From Rhizobium redzepovicii (lineage in GTDB: Bacteria; Pseudomonadota; Alphaproteobacteria; Rhizobiales; Rhizobiaceae), in assembly GCF_019793435.1 (NCBI RefSeq), contig NZ_JAILYH010000002.1, positions 310,001-374,000 of the forward strand: 64,000 bases of DNA, given 5' to 3'. Under the pieces are notes generated by a model. The model was not told the DNA's origin. It ran no database searches and saw only the letters and a program-made list of their open reading frames with translations. The translations under genes and the position numbers were made by a program. Shown here one piece after another: positions 34,965 to 44,715 of this stretch; the first letter of the stretch is position 1; each line of letters starts with the position of its first letter.

Positions 34965-35678
34965 ATGACATTCGCGGCCGACGCCGTTCCGAACCGAGGC
35001 GCGACGCGCTTCAGCGACATCATCTACGAGAAGATCGTGGGGATGATCGCCGACGGCAATTTTCCGGTGAACGAACGGTTGCCGTCGGAGACGAAGCTCG
35101 CCGCCGATTTCGGCGCTTCGAGGCCCGTCGTGCGCGAGGCACTCGAGCGCTTGAGAGCTGATGGCCTGGTCGTTTCCCGCAAGGGCTCCGGCTCCTATGT
35201 CCGGCAAAGACCGGATTCGTCGATGCTGAAAATGGTGCCGGTCGGATCGCTCGCCGATGTCCAGCGGTTTTTCGAATTCCGCGCAGGCCTCGAAGCCGAG
35301 GCGGCGGAGCTCGCCGCGCGAAACTGGCAGCCCGCCGACAAGGAGAGGATAACGGCAGCGCTTCTTTCGATCGAGCAATGCCTGCGCAACGGAGAGCTCG
35401 GCGCCGAGGAGGATCAGGTTCTGCATGATGCCATCGCCATGGCGACCGGCAACCAGTTCCATATCACCGTGCGCGAATGGTTCAGGCCGCATTTCGCCAT
35501 CGGGCATTCCGTTACACGAAGCCTGAGCCTGAAGCGCACGCTGGAGCAGATCCGCAGCGTCCAGGACGAGCATGCGGTGATCGTGGAGGCGATCTTCGCA
35601 CGCCGGGAAACCGAAGCGCACGATGCGATGAAGAAACACATATTGAATGCTCGCGCCCGCATGTTCCAGGGCGTTTGA
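34965..35678 (+). CDS. GntR/FadR-family regulator of the uronate cluster
   Basis: Repressor-type regulator of 237 residues: N-terminal winged helix (YEKIVGMIADGNFPVNERLPSETKLAADFGASRPVVREALERLRADGLVVSRKGSGSYV, residues 21-80 with gaps) and an FCD helical sensor domain (FFEFRAGLEAEAAELAARNW, DQVLHDAIAMATGNQFH) with histidines that could bind a metal and carboxylate ligand. FadR-type members such as UxuR/ExuR/GguR sense hexuronates or their products. It precedes the uronate dehydrogenase gene by 21 bases and faces the divergent transporter operon, so it likely controls both arms. Confidence 0.9.
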   Translation: MTFAADAVPNRGATRFSDIIYEKIVGMIADGNFPVNERLPSETKLAADFGASRPVVREALERLRADGLVVSRKGSGSYVRQRPDSSMLKMVPVGSLADVQRFFEFRAGLEAEAAELAARNWQPADKERITAALLSIEQCLRNGELGAEEDQVLHDAIAMATGNQFHITVREWFRPHFAIGHSVTRSLSLKRTLEQIRSVQDEHAVIVEAIFARRETEAHDAMKKHILNARARMFQGV

Positions 35679-35699
35679 GCGAGAATGGGAGGAAGAACG

Positions 35700-36530
35700 A
35701 TGAAACGGATCGCTATGACGGGGGCTGCCGGACGAGTCGGAACGCTGCTGCGCCCGCTCCTCCGCGCACATTTCGGGCACGTCAGCCTGATCGATCTGCA
35801 GGAGCCCACCGGGCTTGGCGACAACGAGACCTTCGTCAGGGCCGACCTTACAAAGCTCGACGAGACTAAGGCTGCGCTGAAGGATATCGACGGCGTCGTT
35901 CATCTCGCGGGTATCGCCAGCGGCACCGACATGAACGCCATTCTGCACGCGAATGTGCTTGGAACCTACAATCTCTACGAAGCTGCCCGGATCAACAAGG
36001 TCGAGCGGGTGGTCTACGCCTCCAGCAACCATGCGACCGGCTTCTATCCCCGCGGCGAAATCATATCGCCGCTCGATCCGATGCGTCCCGACAGCCCCTA
36101 CGGACTTTCCAAATGCTGGGGCGAACTGGTGGCCGGGCTTTACTACGACACGTCAGGCATTCGCTCCCTTTCCATTCGCATCGGCAATGCCGGGACCTAC
36201 CCCAACAGCGAGCGATCGATTGCGATCTGGATCAGCGCGCGGGATCTGGCGCAGTTGGTGCGGATCGGGCTCACTCATCCGTTGATCGCCGCGACGGTGG
36301 TTTACGGTGTTTCCGATACCGACGAGAAATGGTGGGACAACGATCTGGCGAGGAGGCTCGGCTACCAACCGGAAGACCGGCCGCGCGATCACGCCCGCAT
36401 CGAACAGGGAGCCGAAGGGCCTGTCGCGCTTGCGTTCCAGGGTGGCGGATTCTGTGAAATCAACCACGATGGCACCATCCGCATGCGTAACGCCGAAGGT
36501 TTGGCAAAAAGCCTGGAGGCGGCCGAATGA
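35700..36530 (+). CDS. udh: NAD-dependent uronate dehydrogenase
   Basis: Short-chain extended dehydrogenase of 276 residues, close to the ~265 of Agrobacterium Udh. NAD motif MTGAAGRVGTLLRPLL at residues 5-20; VHLAGIASGTDMNAILHANVLGTYNLYEAARINKVERVVYASSNHATGFYP (read in segments) near 65-115 carries the Ser of the active site; catalytic Tyr-x3-Lys is in SPYGLSKCWGE near 130; KWWDNDLARRLGYQPEDRP near 208 matches the Udh C-terminal text. It oxidises D-galacturonate or D-glucuronate at C1 to the aldarolactone. ATG 35700 follows GGAGG by seven bases; its stop overlaps the lactonase start by ATGA. Confidence 0.9.
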   Translation: MKRIAMTGAAGRVGTLLRPLLRAHFGHVSLIDLQEPTGLGDNETFVRADLTKLDETKAALKDIDGVVHLAGIASGTDMNAILHANVLGTYNLYEAARINKVERVVYASSNHATGFYPRGEIISPLDPMRPDSPYGLSKCWGELVAGLYYDTSGIRSLSIRIGNAGTYPNSERSIAIWISARDLAQLVRIGLTHPLIAATVVYGVSDTDEKWWDNDLARRLGYQPEDRPRDHARIEQGAEGPVALAFQGGGFCEINHDGTIRMRNAEGLAKSLEAAE

Positions 36531-37414
36531 CGGCGCCTCGGATCATCCACCCGCAAGTCCGTTCCGTGATCGAGCAACCGCTGACGGTCGGTGAATCGCC
36601 GGTATGGGACGACGAGACCGGCACGCTGTGGTTCGTCGACATTCTGGCTTCGGCCGTCGTGCGGCTCTCGGCTTCGGGAAAGATCGACCGCTTCGACATG
36701 CCAGCGGCGGTCGGCAGCCTCGGGCTTTGCCGCGATCATAGGATTGTCGTCGGCCTCCAGACGGGCGTCCATCTCTTCGATCCGGCCTCCCGCGATATCG
36801 AATTTCTATGCGACCCGGTCGGGCGCGAGATGATCGGCCGACTCAATGATGGAAAGGTCGGTCCGGACGGGCATTTCTGGGTCGGCTCGATCAGCGAAGC
36901 CAAGCCGCAGATCGAAGAGGCCGCTCTTTACCGCGTCGGCGCCGATGGCAGCACGCGGACGGTTGCAACGAGACTGACCAGCTCCAATGGCCTCGCCTGG
37001 TCGCCGGACGGCCGGCGGATGTATCACTCCGACAGTCGGCAATGTTTCCTGCAAGCATTCGACTTCGATGCCGAGACGAGCAGTCTCGGTGAAGGACGTC
37101 GCCTTCGCAGCTTCACAGAAGATGAGGGGCGGCCGGACGGGGCGACGACTGATCGCGACGGGTTTTACTGGAGCGCCGGCGTCTCCGCCGGCCGCCTCAA
37201 CCGCATATCGAGCGAAGGTGAAATCGTCGAGATCTACATTCTGCCGGTCCCGGCACCGACCATGCCGTGTTTCGGGGGACCTGATCTCAGCACCCTCTTC
37301 GTCACCAGCCTGTCGACGGACCGCACCGGACGTTTCGAGGCGGGCACGGTCATCGCCTTCGACGTGGATGCAGAAGGGCTGCCGCCCTTCCGCTTCGGCA
37401 ACCAATTATCTTGA
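36527..37414 (+). CDS. SMP-30/gluconolactonase-family lactonase
   Basis: Six-bladed beta-propeller hydrolase of 295 residues. Metal ligands fit: Glu in VGESPVWDDETGTLWFVDI near 22, Asn in TSSNGLAWSPDGRRMYHSDS near 150, and Asp in RPDGATTDRDGFYW near 205. The family hydrolyses sugar lactones. Coupled to udh by ATGA overlap, it most likely opens the galactaro- or glucaro-lactone formed by that enzyme. The next gene, DapA-like, follows after 19 bases. Confidence 0.93.
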   Translation: MTAPRIIHPQVRSVIEQPLTVGESPVWDDETGTLWFVDILASAVVRLSASGKIDRFDMPAAVGSLGLCRDHRIVVGLQTGVHLFDPASRDIEFLCDPVGREMIGRLNDGKVGPDGHFWVGSISEAKPQIEEAALYRVGADGSTRTVATRLTSSNGLAWSPDGRRMYHSDSRQCFLQAFDFDAETSSLGEGRRLRSFTEDEGRPDGATTDRDGFYWSAGVSAGRLNRISSEGEIVEIYILPVPAPTMPCFGGPDLSTLFVTSLSTDRTGRFEAGTVIAFDVDAEGLPPFRFGNQLS

Positions 37415-37433
37415 AAGCGAACGGGGAAGAAAA

Positions 37434-38387
37434 ATGAGCATCGCGATCATGCGCAAGGCGCTCACGGGCGTTTCGGGTGTTCCCGTCACGGCCTATGACA
37501 GCAAAGGCGAAGTCGAACCGCGGATTACCGCCAAGGTCTATGCGCGGGTGGCGGCCGCGGGCATTCACAACATCGTCGCTGCCGGCAATACCGGGGAATT
37601 CTACGCGCTGACGCCGCAGGAAATCCGGATCGTCCACGAAGCGGCGGTATCAGGCGTCGACGGCCGCGCGCCGGTGACGGCGGCGATCGGCCGGTCGCTG
37701 CGCGAGGCGATCGGCATGGCGAGGGATGCGTCGGCGATCGGCGCAACCGCCGTCATGTCGCATCAGCCCGTCGATCCTTTCGCAGCACCTTCGGCCCAGA
37801 TTGGCTATTTCTGCAATCTTGCCGATGCGTCCACTCTGCCGCTCGTCGCCTATGTCAGGGCCGAGGGTTTTGGTGTCGACGATATCGTCCGCCTCGCCAA
37901 CCACGGCAATATCGCCGGCATCAAGTTTGCCACGACCGATCTGATGCTCTTGTCGCGCGCGATTCCGGCGGCCGATCCCGATGGTGCCCTGTTCGTCTGC
38001 GGCCTGGCGGAGAGCTGGGCGCCGACATTCACCGCCGCCGGCGCGCGCGGCTTCACGTCGGGCCTCGTCAACGTTGCGCCGCAGCTTTCGCTTGCCGTCC
38101 ACGCCGCGCTCGAAAAAGGCGACTTTGCCGCGGCACGGGCGATCGTCAACAAGCTCGAGCCGTTCGAGCGGATGCGAACCAAATTCCGCAACGGCGCCAA
38201 TGTGACCGTCGTGAAAGAGGCGGTCACCTATTCCGGCCTCGATGTCGGCCCCGTGCGCGTGCCGGGGTTGCCGCTGCTCGACCAGCATGATCGCGAGGAA
38301 CTTCATCGGCTGCTACGAGGCTGGGAGGCCGAGGGCAGCATTCAAACTGATCCGGACCGGCAGCAGCCTGCCAAGGCGGCCGGCTGA
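37434..38387 (+). CDS. DapA-family enzyme, probably of the keto-deoxy-aldarate step
   Basis: Class I lyase/dehydratase of 317 residues. Motifs: AAGNTGEFYALTPQE near 45-59 (analogous to GTTGE; the GEF form recalls 5-dehydro-4-deoxyglucarate dehydratase), catalytic Tyr in LVAYVRAEG near 140, Schiff-base Lys in IAGIKFATTD near 162. ATG 37434 is chosen because it follows GGGGAAGAA and matches family length; the frame is open far upstream. In context it may convert 5-keto-4-deoxy-glucarate to alpha-ketoglutarate semialdehyde, after the dehydratases. Other keto-acid aldolase roles remain possible. Confidence 0.85.
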   Translation: MSIAIMRKALTGVSGVPVTAYDSKGEVEPRITAKVYARVAAAGIHNIVAAGNTGEFYALTPQEIRIVHEAAVSGVDGRAPVTAAIGRSLREAIGMARDASAIGATAVMSHQPVDPFAAPSAQIGYFCNLADASTLPLVAYVRAEGFGVDDIVRLANHGNIAGIKFATTDLMLLSRAIPAADPDGALFVCGLAESWAPTFTAAGARGFTSGLVNVAPQLSLAVHAALEKGDFAAARAIVNKLEPFERMRTKFRNGANVTVVKEAVTYSGLDVGPVRVPGLPLLDQHDREELHRLLRGWEAEGSIQTDPDRQQPAKAAG

Positions 38388-38431
38388 GTTCGACATTATT
38401 TCTGCAAACAACAGGATTGGGAGGTCTAGAG

Positions 38432-40018
38432 ATGCTGAAACAGCTACTGACAACGATCGCAATTACCGGCGCCCTGATAACGACGCAGCCTGCCTGGGCT
38501 GCCTCGCCGCCCAATATGCTGGTCATAGGCACCAATCTCACCGGCATCCGCACGCTCGATCCGGCCCAGAACAATGCCCGCACCGTTTCCGAGCTGATCT
38601 CGAACCTCTACGACAACCTGGTGCAGCTGTCGCCGGACGATCTCAAGACGCTGAAGCCGATGCTTGCGACGCAATGGAGCGTCTCGGACGACGGCAAGAT
38701 CATCACGCTCACCCTGCGCGACGACGCCGTCTTCCAGAGCGGCAACAAGGTGACCGCCGAGGATGCGGCCTGGTCGATCCAGCGCGTCATCAAGATGGGC
38801 CAGGTCGGCTCGACTGACGTGGCGCTCTGGGGCTTCAAGCCCGACAACGTCGAAAAACTCGTTCGGGCAAAGGACGAGCATACGCTCGAAATCGAGCTGC
38901 CCCAGTCGGTGAATACCGATCTGGTGCTCTATTCGCTGGCCGGCTCGTCGATCGGCATCGTCGACAAGAAGACGGTGCTGTCGCATGAGGCGAATGGCGA
39001 TTTCGGCGGCGCCTGGCTTTCGGCCAATTCCGCCGGCAGCGGTCCATTCAGCCTGGCGCAATGGCGGCCGAACGACGTGGCGATCTTCAATGCGCAGCCG
39101 AAATACTGGGGCGGCAAGCCCGCCATGGCCCGCGTCGTCGCCCGCCACATCCCGGAATCCGGCAATCTCAGGCTGCAGCTCGAAGCCGGCGACGTCGATG
39201 TCGGCCAGTATGTGGCAAGCGGCGATCTCGATGCGCTGTCCACCAACAAGGATATGGTCATCGACAATGTCCCGGGTCTTGGCTTCTATTATATCGCCCT
39301 CAATCAGAAAGACCCGGATCTGCAGAAGCCGAAGGTTCGCGAAGCCTTCCAGCACGCCTTCGACTGGAAGGCGATCTCCGGCAACATCATGCGCTATACG
39401 GGCTTTCCCTGGCAGTCGATGATTCCGCGCGGCATGATCGGCGCGCCCGATGAGGCTGCCGCCCGCTATGATTACGATCCCGCCAAAGCCAAGCAGCTGC
39501 TGGCGGAGGCCGGATATCCGAACGGCTTGAAGAAAGTGCTCAATCCGTCGGGGGCAGCGACCTTGCCCTTCGCCGAAGCGCTGCAGGCGAGCGCGCGGGC
39601 TGCCGGCCTCGATCTCGATCTGGTGCCCGGCGAGTTCACGCCCGCCTTCCGCGAACGCAAATTCGAAGTGCTGCTCGGCAATTCCGGCGCCCGCCTGCCG
39701 GATCCCTTCGCCGTCGCCACACAATATGCCTTCAACCCTGACAATAGCGACGAAGCGCGCCTCGGCAGCTATTATCTCTGGCGCACAGGTATGAAGGTGG
39801 ACGATCTCAACACCCTCATCGATCAGTCGATGAAAGAGCGCGATACGGCCAAGCGCACGGATATGTTCAAGAAGATGGACGGCATCTATGCCGGCATGGC
39901 CGCCCCGCTCGTCATCTTCTTCCAGCGAACCGACCCTTACGTCATGCGCGCCAACGTCAAGAATTATCACGGGCACACGACGTGGTCGACGCGCTGGCAT
40001 GACGTGACCAAGGAGTAG
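38432..40018 (+). CDS. Family 5 extracellular solute-binding protein (DppA/OppA-like)
   Basis: Periplasmic binding protein of 528 residues. ATG 38432 follows GGGAGG by seven bases and opens a Sec signal (MLKQLLTTIAITGALITTQ, cleavage after PAWAA near residue 25). Family text: NMLVIGTNLTGIRTLDPAQNNARTVSELISNLYDNLV near 30-65, and ITLTLRDDAVFQSGNKVTAEDAAWS near 98-122. First component of the plus-strand importer. Its location in a uronate operon suggests a sugar-acid or oligosaccharide ligand in place of peptides, but this is unproven. Confidence 0.93.
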   Translation: MLKQLLTTIAITGALITTQPAWAASPPNMLVIGTNLTGIRTLDPAQNNARTVSELISNLYDNLVQLSPDDLKTLKPMLATQWSVSDDGKIITLTLRDDAVFQSGNKVTAEDAAWSIQRVIKMGQVGSTDVALWGFKPDNVEKLVRAKDEHTLEIELPQSVNTDLVLYSLAGSSIGIVDKKTVLSHEANGDFGGAWLSANSAGSGPFSLAQWRPNDVAIFNAQPKYWGGKPAMARVVARHIPESGNLRLQLEAGDVDVGQYVASGDLDALSTNKDMVIDNVPGLGFYYIALNQKDPDLQKPKVREAFQHAFDWKAISGNIMRYTGFPWQSMIPRGMIGAPDEAAARYDYDPAKAKQLLAEAGYPNGLKKVLNPSGAATLPFAEALQASARAAGLDLDLVPGEFTPAFRERKFEVLLGNSGARLPDPFAVATQYAFNPDNSDEARLGSYYLWRTGMKVDDLNTLIDQSMKERDTAKRTDMFKKMDGIYAGMAAPLVIFFQRTDPYVMRANVKNYHGHTTWSTRWHDVTKE

Positions 40019-40023
40019 AGCGC

Positions 40024-41118
40024 GTGGCGAGCGCCGATCTGACATCGAAGCAGGAAAGCCGTCGCTCTCAAGCGGGCGGGTTCGCCGATGCGGCCCCGCA
40101 CCCGTTGATGAGCTTGCTGCGGCGCCTGGCGGGACGCGTGGTGGCTGTTATGACCACGCTGCTCGGTCTGCTTTTCCTGACCTTTTCGATGGGGCGCCTG
40201 CTGCCTGCCGACCCGGTGCTTGCTATCACCGGGCCGGAGGTCAGCAAGGAGGTCTATGATCGGGTTTATAACGAGCTGGGGCTCGGACAGCCGATCTGGA
40301 TGCAGTTCCTCTCCTATGTCGGAAAGATCGCCACAGGCAATCTCGGCACGTCGGCGACGACGGGCCAGCCGATCCTCACCGATCTGATGACGATCTTTCC
40401 CGCCACCATCGAGCTTGCAATCATCGCCATGATCATCGGCGCCATTATCGGCATTCCCTTGGGCGTCACGGCTGCCGTCAGGCGCGGAACCATCATCGAT
40501 CACATCGCCCGGATCGTTGCGCTTGCCGGCCACTCCATCCCGATCTTCTGGACCGGGCTGATGGCGCTCTTCCTTTTCTACGCCAAGCTCAAGCTGGTCG
40601 GCGCATCGGGCCGCATCGACGTCTTCTATGAGGGCCTCGTCACCCCCATGACGGGCTTTCTGCTGATAGACGCGGCGATACAGCAGCAATGGGACGTGTT
40701 TTACAACGCGCTTGGCCACATCATCCTGCCGGCGGCGATCCTCGGTTATTACTCCGTCGCCTATATCAGCCGCATGTCGCGAAGCTTCATGCTGGAGCAG
40801 TTGAGCCAGGAATACATCATCACCGCCCGGGCCAAGGGGCTCGGCACCCGCAAGGTCGTCTGGCGGCACGCCTTCCGGAACATCCGCGTGCAGCTGCTGA
40901 CGATCTTGGCACTGACCTTCGGCGGGCTGCTCGAAGGCGCGGTGCTGATCGAGACGGTTTTCGGCTGGCCGGGGCTCGGCCAGTATCTCACCCGCGGGCT
41001 ACAGATGAACGATATGAACGTCGTCATGGGTTCGGTTCTGACGATCGGCGCCGTCTTCCTGACGATCAACATCCTGTCGGATGTGCTCTACCGCATCCTT
41101 GATCCGAGAACACGGTGA
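40024..41118 (+). CDS. Peptide-type ABC transporter permease, DppB-like
   Basis: Inner-membrane permease of 364 residues if started at GTG 40024, which has AAGGAG eight bases upstream; an internal ATG at 40108 (MSLLRRLAGRVVAVM) would give the more usual length of about 336. Six membrane segments follow; the characteristic loop is EYIITARAKGLGTRKVVWRHAFRN near 260-283. Gap to the binding-protein gene is only five bases, with no hairpin, unlike the minus-strand arm. Confidence 0.92.
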   Translation: MASADLTSKQESRRSQAGGFADAAPHPLMSLLRRLAGRVVAVMTTLLGLLFLTFSMGRLLPADPVLAITGPEVSKEVYDRVYNELGLGQPIWMQFLSYVGKIATGNLGTSATTGQPILTDLMTIFPATIELAIIAMIIGAIIGIPLGVTAAVRRGTIIDHIARIVALAGHSIPIFWTGLMALFLFYAKLKLVGASGRIDVFYEGLVTPMTGFLLIDAAIQQQWDVFYNALGHIILPAAILGYYSVAYISRMSRSFMLEQLSQEYIITARAKGLGTRKVVWRHAFRNIRVQLLTILALTFGGLLEGAVLIETVFGWPGLGQYLTRGLQMNDMNVVMGSVLTIGAVFLTINILSDVLYRILDPRTR

Positions 41119-41122
41119 CGCC

Positions 41123-42055
41123 ATGACGATCTCCTCAGAAGACGCAGACGCCCACACCCTCGGCTTTCGCAGTTGGTTGCGGGCAGATGAGCCTCAGGGC
41201 TGGTTCCAGTCGTCGGCGCAGCAAATCCATCAGGGCTGGCTGAAATTCAGCCTGCACCCGCTTGGGCTGGCCGGCCTCTTCATCATCGTGCTGCTGATCG
41301 TCGTGGCGACGGCCGCCCCCTTGCTCACCAGCTACGATCCGATCGTGCAGGATATGGCCGGGCGACTCGCGCCGCCCTCGGCCGCCCATCTTCTCGGCAC
41401 CGACAATTTCGGCCGCGACGTCTTTGCGCGGGTCATCTACGGCGCCCGCACCACGCTTTACATCATCATGCTGGTGACGATCATCGTCACACCGCTCGGC
41501 CTGCTGATCGGCACGGTCTCCGGCTATTTCGGCGGCATTGTCGATGAGATCCTGATGCGCATCACCGATATCTTCCTCTCCTTCCCCGGACTGGTGCTGG
41601 CGCTCGGTTTTGCCGCCGCCCTCGGCCCCGGGATCACCAATGCGATCATCGCCATTTCGCTGACGGCCTGGCCGCCGATCGCGCGGCTGGCGCGCGCCGA
41701 AACGCTCAGCCTGCGCAAAGCGGATTATATCGCCGCCGTGCGCCTGCAGGGCGCGACATCGCTTGCGATCATCACCCGCCACATCCTGCCGATGTGCATT
41801 CCCTCGGTGATCGTCCGCGTCACCCTCAATATGGCCGGCATCATCATCACTGCCGCCGGTCTTGGCTTCCTCGGCCTCGGCGCGCAACCGCCCTGGCCGG
41901 AATGGGGCTCGATGGCCGCCAGCGGTCGTGAGTTCATGCTCGATAGCCCTTGGGTGATCGCCGCGCCCGGCATCGCCATCGCACTCGTCAGCCTCGCCTT
42001 CAATCTCGTCGGCGATGCGCTGCGCGACGTGCTCGACCCGAGAGGTTCGGAATGA
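41123..42055 (+). CDS. Peptide-type ABC transporter permease, DppC-like
   Basis: Inner-membrane permease of 310 residues. Starts at ATG 41123, four bases after the DppB-like stop. A cytoplasmic N-terminus of about 50 residues, then the motif DMAGRLAPPSAAHLLGTDNFGRDVFARVIYGART near 87-120 that is diagnostic of DppC/OppC, and the ATPase-docking loop YIAAVRLQGATSLAIITRHILP near 205-226. Stop overlaps the next ATPase start by ATGA. Confidence 0.94.
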   Translation: MTISSEDADAHTLGFRSWLRADEPQGWFQSSAQQIHQGWLKFSLHPLGLAGLFIIVLLIVVATAAPLLTSYDPIVQDMAGRLAPPSAAHLLGTDNFGRDVFARVIYGARTTLYIIMLVTIIVTPLGLLIGTVSGYFGGIVDEILMRITDIFLSFPGLVLALGFAAALGPGITNAIIAISLTAWPPIARLARAETLSLRKADYIAAVRLQGATSLAIITRHILPMCIPSVIVRVTLNMAGIIITAAGLGFLGLGAQPPWPEWGSMAASGREFMLDSPWVIAAPGIAIALVSLAFNLVGDALRDVLDPRGSE

Positions 42056-42909
42056 CAGAGCCGCTCATCGACATTCAAAACCTCGAAATCGCCTATGGCG
42101 GCGGCCACATGCGCGCGGTGCGCGGCGTGAGCTTTGCGCTCGGGCAGGAAAAACTCGGCATCGTCGGCGAATCCGGATCGGGCAAATCCACCGTCGGCCG
42201 GGCGATCATGAAGCTGCTGCCGCCGACCGCGATCGTCCGCGCCGAGCGGATGGCCTTTCGCGACGTCGACCTCCTCAAGGCCGACGAACGAAAGATGATG
42301 ACGATCCGGGGGCGGCGGATCGGGCTGATCCTGCAGGACCCGAAATATTCGCTCAATCCGGTCATGCGCATCGGCGAACAGATCGCCGAGACCTACCGTT
42401 TCCATCATCCGAAGGCGGGCGCGAAGCAGACCTATCAACAGGCGCTCGACATGCTCGAAGCCGTCCAAATCCGCGATCCCGAGCGCGTCGCCCGTCTTTA
42501 TCCGCACGAAATATCGGGCGGGATGGGCCAGCGCGTGATGATCGCCATGATGCTGATCGCCGAACCCGAAGTGCTGATCGCCGACGAGCCGACCTCGGCG
42601 CTCGACGTCACGGTCAGGCTCGAAATCCTGGCGCTGCTCGACGAACTCGTCTCACGCCGCAATCTCGGCCTGATCTTCATCAGCCACGACCTCAATCTGA
42701 TCCGCAATTTCTGCGACCGCGTCCTCATCATGTATGCCGGCCGTGTCGTGGAGGTGCTGGAGGCGCGCGATCTCGACAAGGCGAAACACCCTTATACGCA
42801 GGGGCTGCTGGCATCTTTGCCAACGATCGAGAATCCTCCTGCCCGGCTGCCCATCCTGAAACGCGACCCGACCTGGCTTGACGACCTCGCAATGGAGGTG
42901 CGGCCATGA
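42052..42909 (+). CDS. ABC transporter ATPase, DppD-like
   Basis: ATPase subunit of 285 residues. Walker [10 protein letters not shown] near 39-47, Q-loop [13 protein letters not shown] near 89-101, signature [15 protein letters not shown] (a slightly variant LSGGQ), Walker [14 protein letters not shown] near 175-187, switch His in FISHDLNLI. The C-terminal extension with [17 protein letters not shown] is typical of DppD. Coupled by ATGA overlaps to both neighbours. Confidence 0.94.
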   Translation: MTEPLIDIQNLEIAYGGGHMRAVRGVSFALGQEKLGIVGESGSGKSTVGRAIMKLLPPTAIVRAERMAFRDVDLLKADERKMMTIRGRRIGLILQDPKYSLNPVMRIGEQIAETYRFHHPKAGAKQTYQQALDMLEAVQIRDPERVARLYPHEISGGMGQRVMIAMMLIAEPEVLIADEPTSALDVTVRLEILALLDELVSRRNLGLIFISHDLNLIRNFCDRVLIMYAGRVVEVLEARDLDKAKHPYTQGLLASLPTIENPPARLPILKRDPTWLDDLAMEVRP

Positions 42910-43649
42910 TCCGGATCGACAACCTTACTATCCGTTTCGGACACGGCCAGCGGCCCGTTGTCAGAGATGTGAACCTCACGGTCGAGAGGGGGACGGCGTT
43001 CGGCCTGGTCGGCGAGTCCGGCTGCGGCAAGTCCACAGTTCTCCGGGCCCTCTCCGGCCTCAACGCCAATTATGATGGCAACATCGAACTCCAGGGCGAG
43101 ACGCTGGACCGGCAGCGCAGCCGGCCGTTCTATCGCCGGGTGCAGATGGTGTTTCAGGACCCCTACGGATCGCTCCATCCCCGCAAGACCATCCGCTCGC
43201 AACTGAAAGAACCGCTGCGCAACCAGGGGCTGGAGACGAATTCCGTCGACGTCAACGCGGTACTCAGATCGGTCGGCCTCGATCCGGCGCTGAGCTACCG
43301 ATTTCCGCATCAGCTTTCCGGCGGGCAGCGCCAGCGTGTGGCGATCGCCCGCGCCCTGATGCTGAACCCTGACGTCCTGCTTCTCGACGAACCGACATCG
43401 GCGCTCGATGTCTCTGTCCAGGCCGAGATCCTCAATCTGCTGCAGGATCTGCGCGCCGAGCGCGGCCTCACCTACCTCCTTGTCAGCCACGATCTCGCCG
43501 TCGTCTCCCATATGTGCAGCCGCGTCGCCATCATGGAAGCCGGCGAGATCGTCGAACAGGTCGATATCGAGGCCCTGCGCCGAGGCGCCGTCGAACATCC
43601 CTATTCGCAACGCTTGCTGCGGGCGAGCCGGATGTACGGGAGGGTGTAG
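42906..43649 (+). CDS. ABC transporter ATPase, DppF-like
   Basis: ATPase subunit of 247 residues, short for DppF (about 320) because the C-terminal oligopeptide-transporter extension is missing. Walker A GESGCGKST near 37-45, Q-loop VFQDPYGSLHPRKTI near 81-95, signature [15 protein letters not shown] near 137-151, Walker [13 protein letters not shown], switch His in LVSHDLAVV. Last gene of the plus-strand operon; it ends 32 bases before the convergent hydrolase gene. A small CCGC-TTC-GCGG hairpin at 43669-43679 lies between. Confidence 0.93.
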   Translation: MIRIDNLTIRFGHGQRPVVRDVNLTVERGTAFGLVGESGCGKSTVLRALSGLNANYDGNIELQGETLDRQRSRPFYRRVQMVFQDPYGSLHPRKTIRSQLKEPLRNQGLETNSVDVNAVLRSVGLDPALSYRFPHQLSGGQRQRVAIARALMLNPDVLLLDEPTSALDVSVQAEILNLLQDLRAERGLTYLLVSHDLAVVSHMCSRVAIMEAGEIVEQVDIEALRRGAVEHPYSQRLLRASRMYGRV

Positions 43650-43681
43650 CCGTCGATCGGTACGCCCTGCCGCTTCGCGGG

Positions 43682-44524
43682 TCACCGCAAGTGGGCGTCG
43701 ATGGCGAAAATGATCTCTTCCCAATCGTTGGGATGAATTTCGTGGCCGCCACCTTCGAGGCGGACAAGCTTCGCGCCCCGGACGGTTCTTGCCAGCAGTT
43801 CGCCGTGCTCAACCGGATAAATCGGGTCGGCCGTTCCGTGTATGACGAGGAGGGACGCGGCCAGTTCCGCCAATTTTCCTTTCAAGGCCTGCCCGCCCCT
43901 CAACATGAAATGATTTGTGGCACTGACGAAGTTCTTCGCCCGCCTGACATCCCGTTCGACAAAGGCGCGCGCCCGCCCTTCGTCATAGGTGTGCGCCACC
44001 CCGGCGATCATCCGGGTGTCTCTGACAAGAAATTCGATCACCTGGGCATTGTCTGTCCAGTCGATGGCGTCACCCGTCGCGGCGTGCGCCATGTAGGCGT
44101 CAGTGGTATGCGGCAGCCCGCTAGTATCAATGCCTATTGGCGTGGTGGACATCAGCGTCAGCGTCTTGACGCGTTCGGGATAGGAGAGCGCTGCGATCTG
44201 GGCAATCGTGCCGCCCAGTGACATGCCGATCAGATTGACGCGGTCAATGCCGTAGCCATCCAGTACCCTGACGGCGTCCGCAGCCATGTCGTCCATGGTG
44301 TAAGGCGGTTCCCCCGGCTCGTAGATCGCCGAACGGCCAGTGTCTCGATTGTCATAGCGAATGACATAATATTTTAGAGCGGCGAGCTTCTGGCAGAACC
44401 CGTCCGGCCACCACAGCATCGACGCCATCGCGCCCATAATCAACAGGATCGGCTCATGCGCCGGGTCGCCAAAGGCCTGTGTGGCGATCTCGACGTCATC
44501 AAACTTGATATTGCGTTCAGTCAC
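43682..44524 (-). CDS. Alpha/beta-hydrolase fold protein
   Basis: Serine hydrolase-like protein of 280 residues. Oxyanion text LLIMGAMASMLWWPDGFC near 27-44, nucleophile elbow GMSLGG near 99-104 with Ser, acid Asp in IHGTADPIYP near 228, catalytic His in EGGGHEIHP near 262. The triad is complete. The text RYDNRDTGRS near 57 recalls the aclacinomycin methylesterase/TAP-like subgroup. The start is GTG 44522-44524. No obvious operon partner; substrate unknown. Confidence 0.9.
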   Translation of the reverse strand: MTERNIKFDDVEIATQAFGDPAHEPILLIMGAMASMLWWPDGFCQKLAALKYYVIRYDNRDTGRSAIYEPGEPPYTMDDMAADAVRVLDGYGIDRVNLIGMSLGGTIAQIAALSYPERVKTLTLMSTTPIGIDTSGLPHTTDAYMAHAATGDAIDWTDNAQVIEFLVRDTRMIAGVAHTYDEGRARAFVERDVRRAKNFVSATNHFMLRGGQALKGKLAELAASLLVIHGTADPIYPVEHGELLARTVRGAKLVRLEGGGHEIHPNDWEEIIFAIDAHLR

Positions 44525-44715
44525 TTGGAGCGTCCTATACGTGTATCGGGTGAAGCGGCGAAGGCTTGGGTCCTGATATCAGCAGCCATAACCCATGATG
44601 GGGCTAAGGCAGGTGTGCCGCATCAGGCATTTTGCCTAGGGCGGGTTCAAAACACACATGGGATGACTACGTCTCCATCTCTGCTAATCTTAAACTTCAC
44701 CTATCGGAGGACTTT